From positions 1 through 8,268 of the forward strand of contig CAMDQP010000044.1 of NCBI GenBank assembly GCA_945906115.1: 8,268 nt of DNA, given 5' to 3'. Shown one piece after another: positions 7,175-8,268 of this stretch (position 1 is its first letter; each line of letters opens with the position of its first letter). The notes below the pieces were generated by a model that saw only the letters and a list, made by a program, of their open reading frames with translations, did no database searches and was not told where the DNA came from. Position numbers and translations under genes: made by a program. This DNA is from Opitutus sp. GAS368 (GTDB taxonomy: Bacteria > Verrucomicrobiota > Verrucomicrobiia > Opitutales > UBA953).

Positions 7175-7219
7175 TTCGCGGTTGCCACGGCCGAGTCGGG
7201 TAGAACATTCTCCGGCCAA
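7175..7219 (+). promoter_or_regulatory. uppS leader: bulged hairpin and possible promoter elements
   Basis: This 45-base gap separates exbD from uppS. GGCCGAG (7189-7195) can pair with CTC-C-GGCC (7210-7217), giving a seven-pair stem with one bulged C (7213) and a 14-base loop. The stem ends two bases before the GTG start, so it could hinder ribosome binding. No T-run follows, so it is not a standard terminator. TTGCCA (7182-7187) matches the -35 consensus at 5 of 6 positions. The only A/T-rich stretch downstream is TAGAACATT (7201-7209), and no hexamer in it combines a good -10 match with a 16-18 base spacer, so a promoter here is only possible. Confidence 0.3.
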
Positions 7220-7981
7220 GTGTCCCCCCCTGCGCTCATCTCCTCCGCCAATCCCGTGCCGCCGCGTCACATCGGCATCATCATGGACGGCAACGGACGC
7301 TGGGCCGCCGCCAAGGGCCTCCCTCGGCTCGAAGGACATCGCCGCGGCGCCGAACGGCTCATCGAGATCATTGACGCCTGCATCGACGGCGGCATCGGCA
7401 CCCTCACCGTCTTCGCCTTCTCGGCCGAGAACTGGAAACGCCCCCTCGAGGAAGTCAGCGGCCTCTTCAAGCTCGGCGAGTGGATTCTCCGCGCGCACCT
7501 CGCCCGCCTCGAGAAACGGAACGTCCGCCTCCGGGTGATTGGCGACATCAGCGCCCTTCCCGAATTCGTCCGCGTCCCCCTCGAGGACGTGATCAAATCC
7601 ACCCAGGACAATACGGCCTTCACCTTAGTGGTCGCGCTCAACTACGGAGCGCGCCAGGAAATCGTTGCCGCTGCGCAGGCGATTGCCACCGACGTCGCCG
7701 CCGGCAAGCTCGCGCCGGCCGCGGTGGATTGGTCCGCGGTCGAAGCCCGCCTGCAGACGGCCGGTATGCCCGACCCCGACCTCATCATCCGCACCTCAGG
7801 CGAATTCCGCCTCAGCAACTTCCTGCTGCTCCAATCGGCCTACGCCGAAATCGTGTTCGCCTCGGTCTTCTGGCCCGACTTCGACAAAGCGCAGCTTCAG
7901 CTCGCGCTCGCCGAGTATGCCAAGCGCGAACGCCGCTTCGGACAGACCCGCGAGCAGATTCAGACCTCCGACCAAGCATGA
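7220..7981 (+). CDS. uppS: Undecaprenyl diphosphate synthase (cis-prenyltransferase, UppS)
   Basis: UppS condenses eight isopentenyl diphosphates onto farnesyl diphosphate in Z configuration, making the C55 lipid carrier for peptidoglycan and other surface polymers. The 253 residues match the family. Motifs: HIGIIMDGNGRWA at 17-29 with catalytic Asp23, GHRRGAE at 39-45, FAFSAENWKRP at 66-76, LRVIGD at 104-109, LNYGAR at 140-145, and PDLIIRTSGEFRLSNF at 186-201 with the Arg/Glu diphosphate-binding residues. The usual FLLW after SNF is FLLL here (Leu204, codon CTC), a departure at a normally well conserved aromatic position. The start is probably GTG 7220. An in-frame GTG at 7256 (residue 13) is also possible and would still keep the active site intact. 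Codons 2-4 contain a run of seven C (7224-7230). The stop overlaps the cdsA start as ATGA. The uppS-cdsA order is common in bacteria. Confidence 0.96.
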   Translation: MSPPALISSANPVPPRHIGIIMDGNGRWAAAKGLPRLEGHRRGAERLIEIIDACIDGGIGTLTVFAFSAENWKRPLEEVSGLFKLGEWILRAHLARLEKRNVRLRVIGDISALPEFVRVPLEDVIKSTQDNTAFTLVVALNYGARQEIVAAAQAIATDVAAGKLAPAAVDWSAVEARLQTAGMPDPDLIIRTSGEFRLSNFLLLQSAYAEIVFASVFWPDFDKAQLQLALAEYAKRERRFGQTREQIQTSDQA

Positions 7982-8268
7982 AAAATCGCACCCTTAGCAC
8001 CATTGGCCTCTGGGTCGTCGTCGGACTCGTCATCTGGGTCGGTGGATTTTTTTCCGTCGCCGAACAAGCCTCCTTCGGTCTGCTGGCGCTGATCATCTGC
8101 GCCGCGCAATATGAGTTCTACCAGCTGATCCGTGCCATCCCTGGCGTCGGTCGGCCCCACCTTTCCGGAATCATCGCCGGCTTCGCCCTGCATTTCGGCC
8201 TGTTCTTCCTCGCGGCCGAAGAAGCCCGTTCGAACTACCTCCTGACCGGCGGTGCCCTGCTCGTCGGC
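7978..8268 (+). CDS. cdsA: CdsA, phosphatidate cytidylyltransferase (N-terminal part, cut by window end)
   Basis: CdsA is the inner-membrane enzyme that makes CDP-diacylglycerol from phosphatidic acid and CTP, the precursor of all the cell's phospholipids. The frame opens at ATG 7978, overlapping the uppS stop by ATGA, and stays open for 97 codons to the end of the window. The fragment begins MKNRTLSTIG and has hydrophobic segments at about 9-25, 32-44 and 63-79. CAAQYEFYQLI at 41-51 resembles the conserved WEFYxL stretch near the N-terminus of CdsA proteins. The C-terminal signature with the catalytic acidic residues lies beyond the window, so the call rests on this N-terminal pattern and on the well-known uppS-cdsA gene order. 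It links with plsY upstream, which starts the same phospholipid pathway. There is no Shine-Dalgarno motif, so translation is likely coupled to uppS. Confidence 0.85.
   Translation, partial: MKNRTLSTIGLWVVVGLVIWVGGFFSVAEQASFGLLALIICAAQYEFYQLIRAIPGVGRPHLSGIIAGFALHFGLFFLAAEEARSNYLLTGGALLVG

Noticed and set aside
8047..8053. T7 run as an intrinsic terminator
   Set aside because: It lies inside the cdsA coding frame (Phe codons of a membrane segment) and no GC-rich stem precedes it.
1..8268. tRNA, rRNA, CRISPR, IS or prophage features
   Set aside because: I looked for cloverleaf-like stems, spaced direct repeats, terminal inverted repeats and transposase motifs by eye and saw none. Coding sequence fills nearly the whole window.

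Overview
The window is about 8.3 kb of GC-rich DNA (roughly 60-65% G+C by eye) in which every supportable gene reads on the + strand. Genes are nearly back to back. Two ATGA stop/start overlaps, several gaps of 1-10 bases and only two non-coding stretches of about 50 bases suggest one or a few long co-transcribed units. The strong use of C-ending codons, near absence of Shine-Dalgarno motifs, and a secreted TPR protein followed by an ExbB/ExbD pair suggest a Gram-negative-type bacterium. Verrucomicrobiota (Opitutae-like) is my best guess, but it is an impression and not a search result. No tRNA, rRNA, IS element, phage gene or CRISPR array is visible.

Left part (1-3233), core metabolism: the last six codons of an unidentified upstream gene; plsY (acyl-phosphate:glycerol-3-phosphate acyltransferase, an early step of phospholipid synthesis); hom (homoserine dehydrogenase with a C-terminal ACT domain); and lysC (aspartokinase with two ACT domains). 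hom and lysC encode the third and first steps of the aspartate pathway to threonine, methionine and lysine. No thrB or thrC accompanies them here.

Middle part (3234-7174), an envelope module: a 50-base gap with a small hairpin, a 929-residue secreted helical-repeat (TPR-like) protein, an ExbB/TolQ-family inner-membrane protein and an ExbD/TolR-family protein. The three are translationally coupled or almost so (ATGA overlap, then a 1-base gap). By eye the ExbD-like protein lacks the membrane aspartate essential for proton coupling in characterised homologues, and the ExbB-like protein has lost one of two pore threonines and a conserved TM3 glutamate. If this holds up in an alignment, the pair is not a conventional proton-driven motor. 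This is the most unusual part of the window.

Right part (7175-8268), envelope lipid synthesis: a 45-base gap with a bulged hairpin, then uppS (undecaprenyl diphosphate synthase) overlapping by ATGA with the start of cdsA (phosphatidate cytidylyltransferase), which runs off the window. With plsY on the left, phospholipid and lipid-carrier genes bracket the aspartate-pathway genes and the TPR-ExbB-ExbD module.
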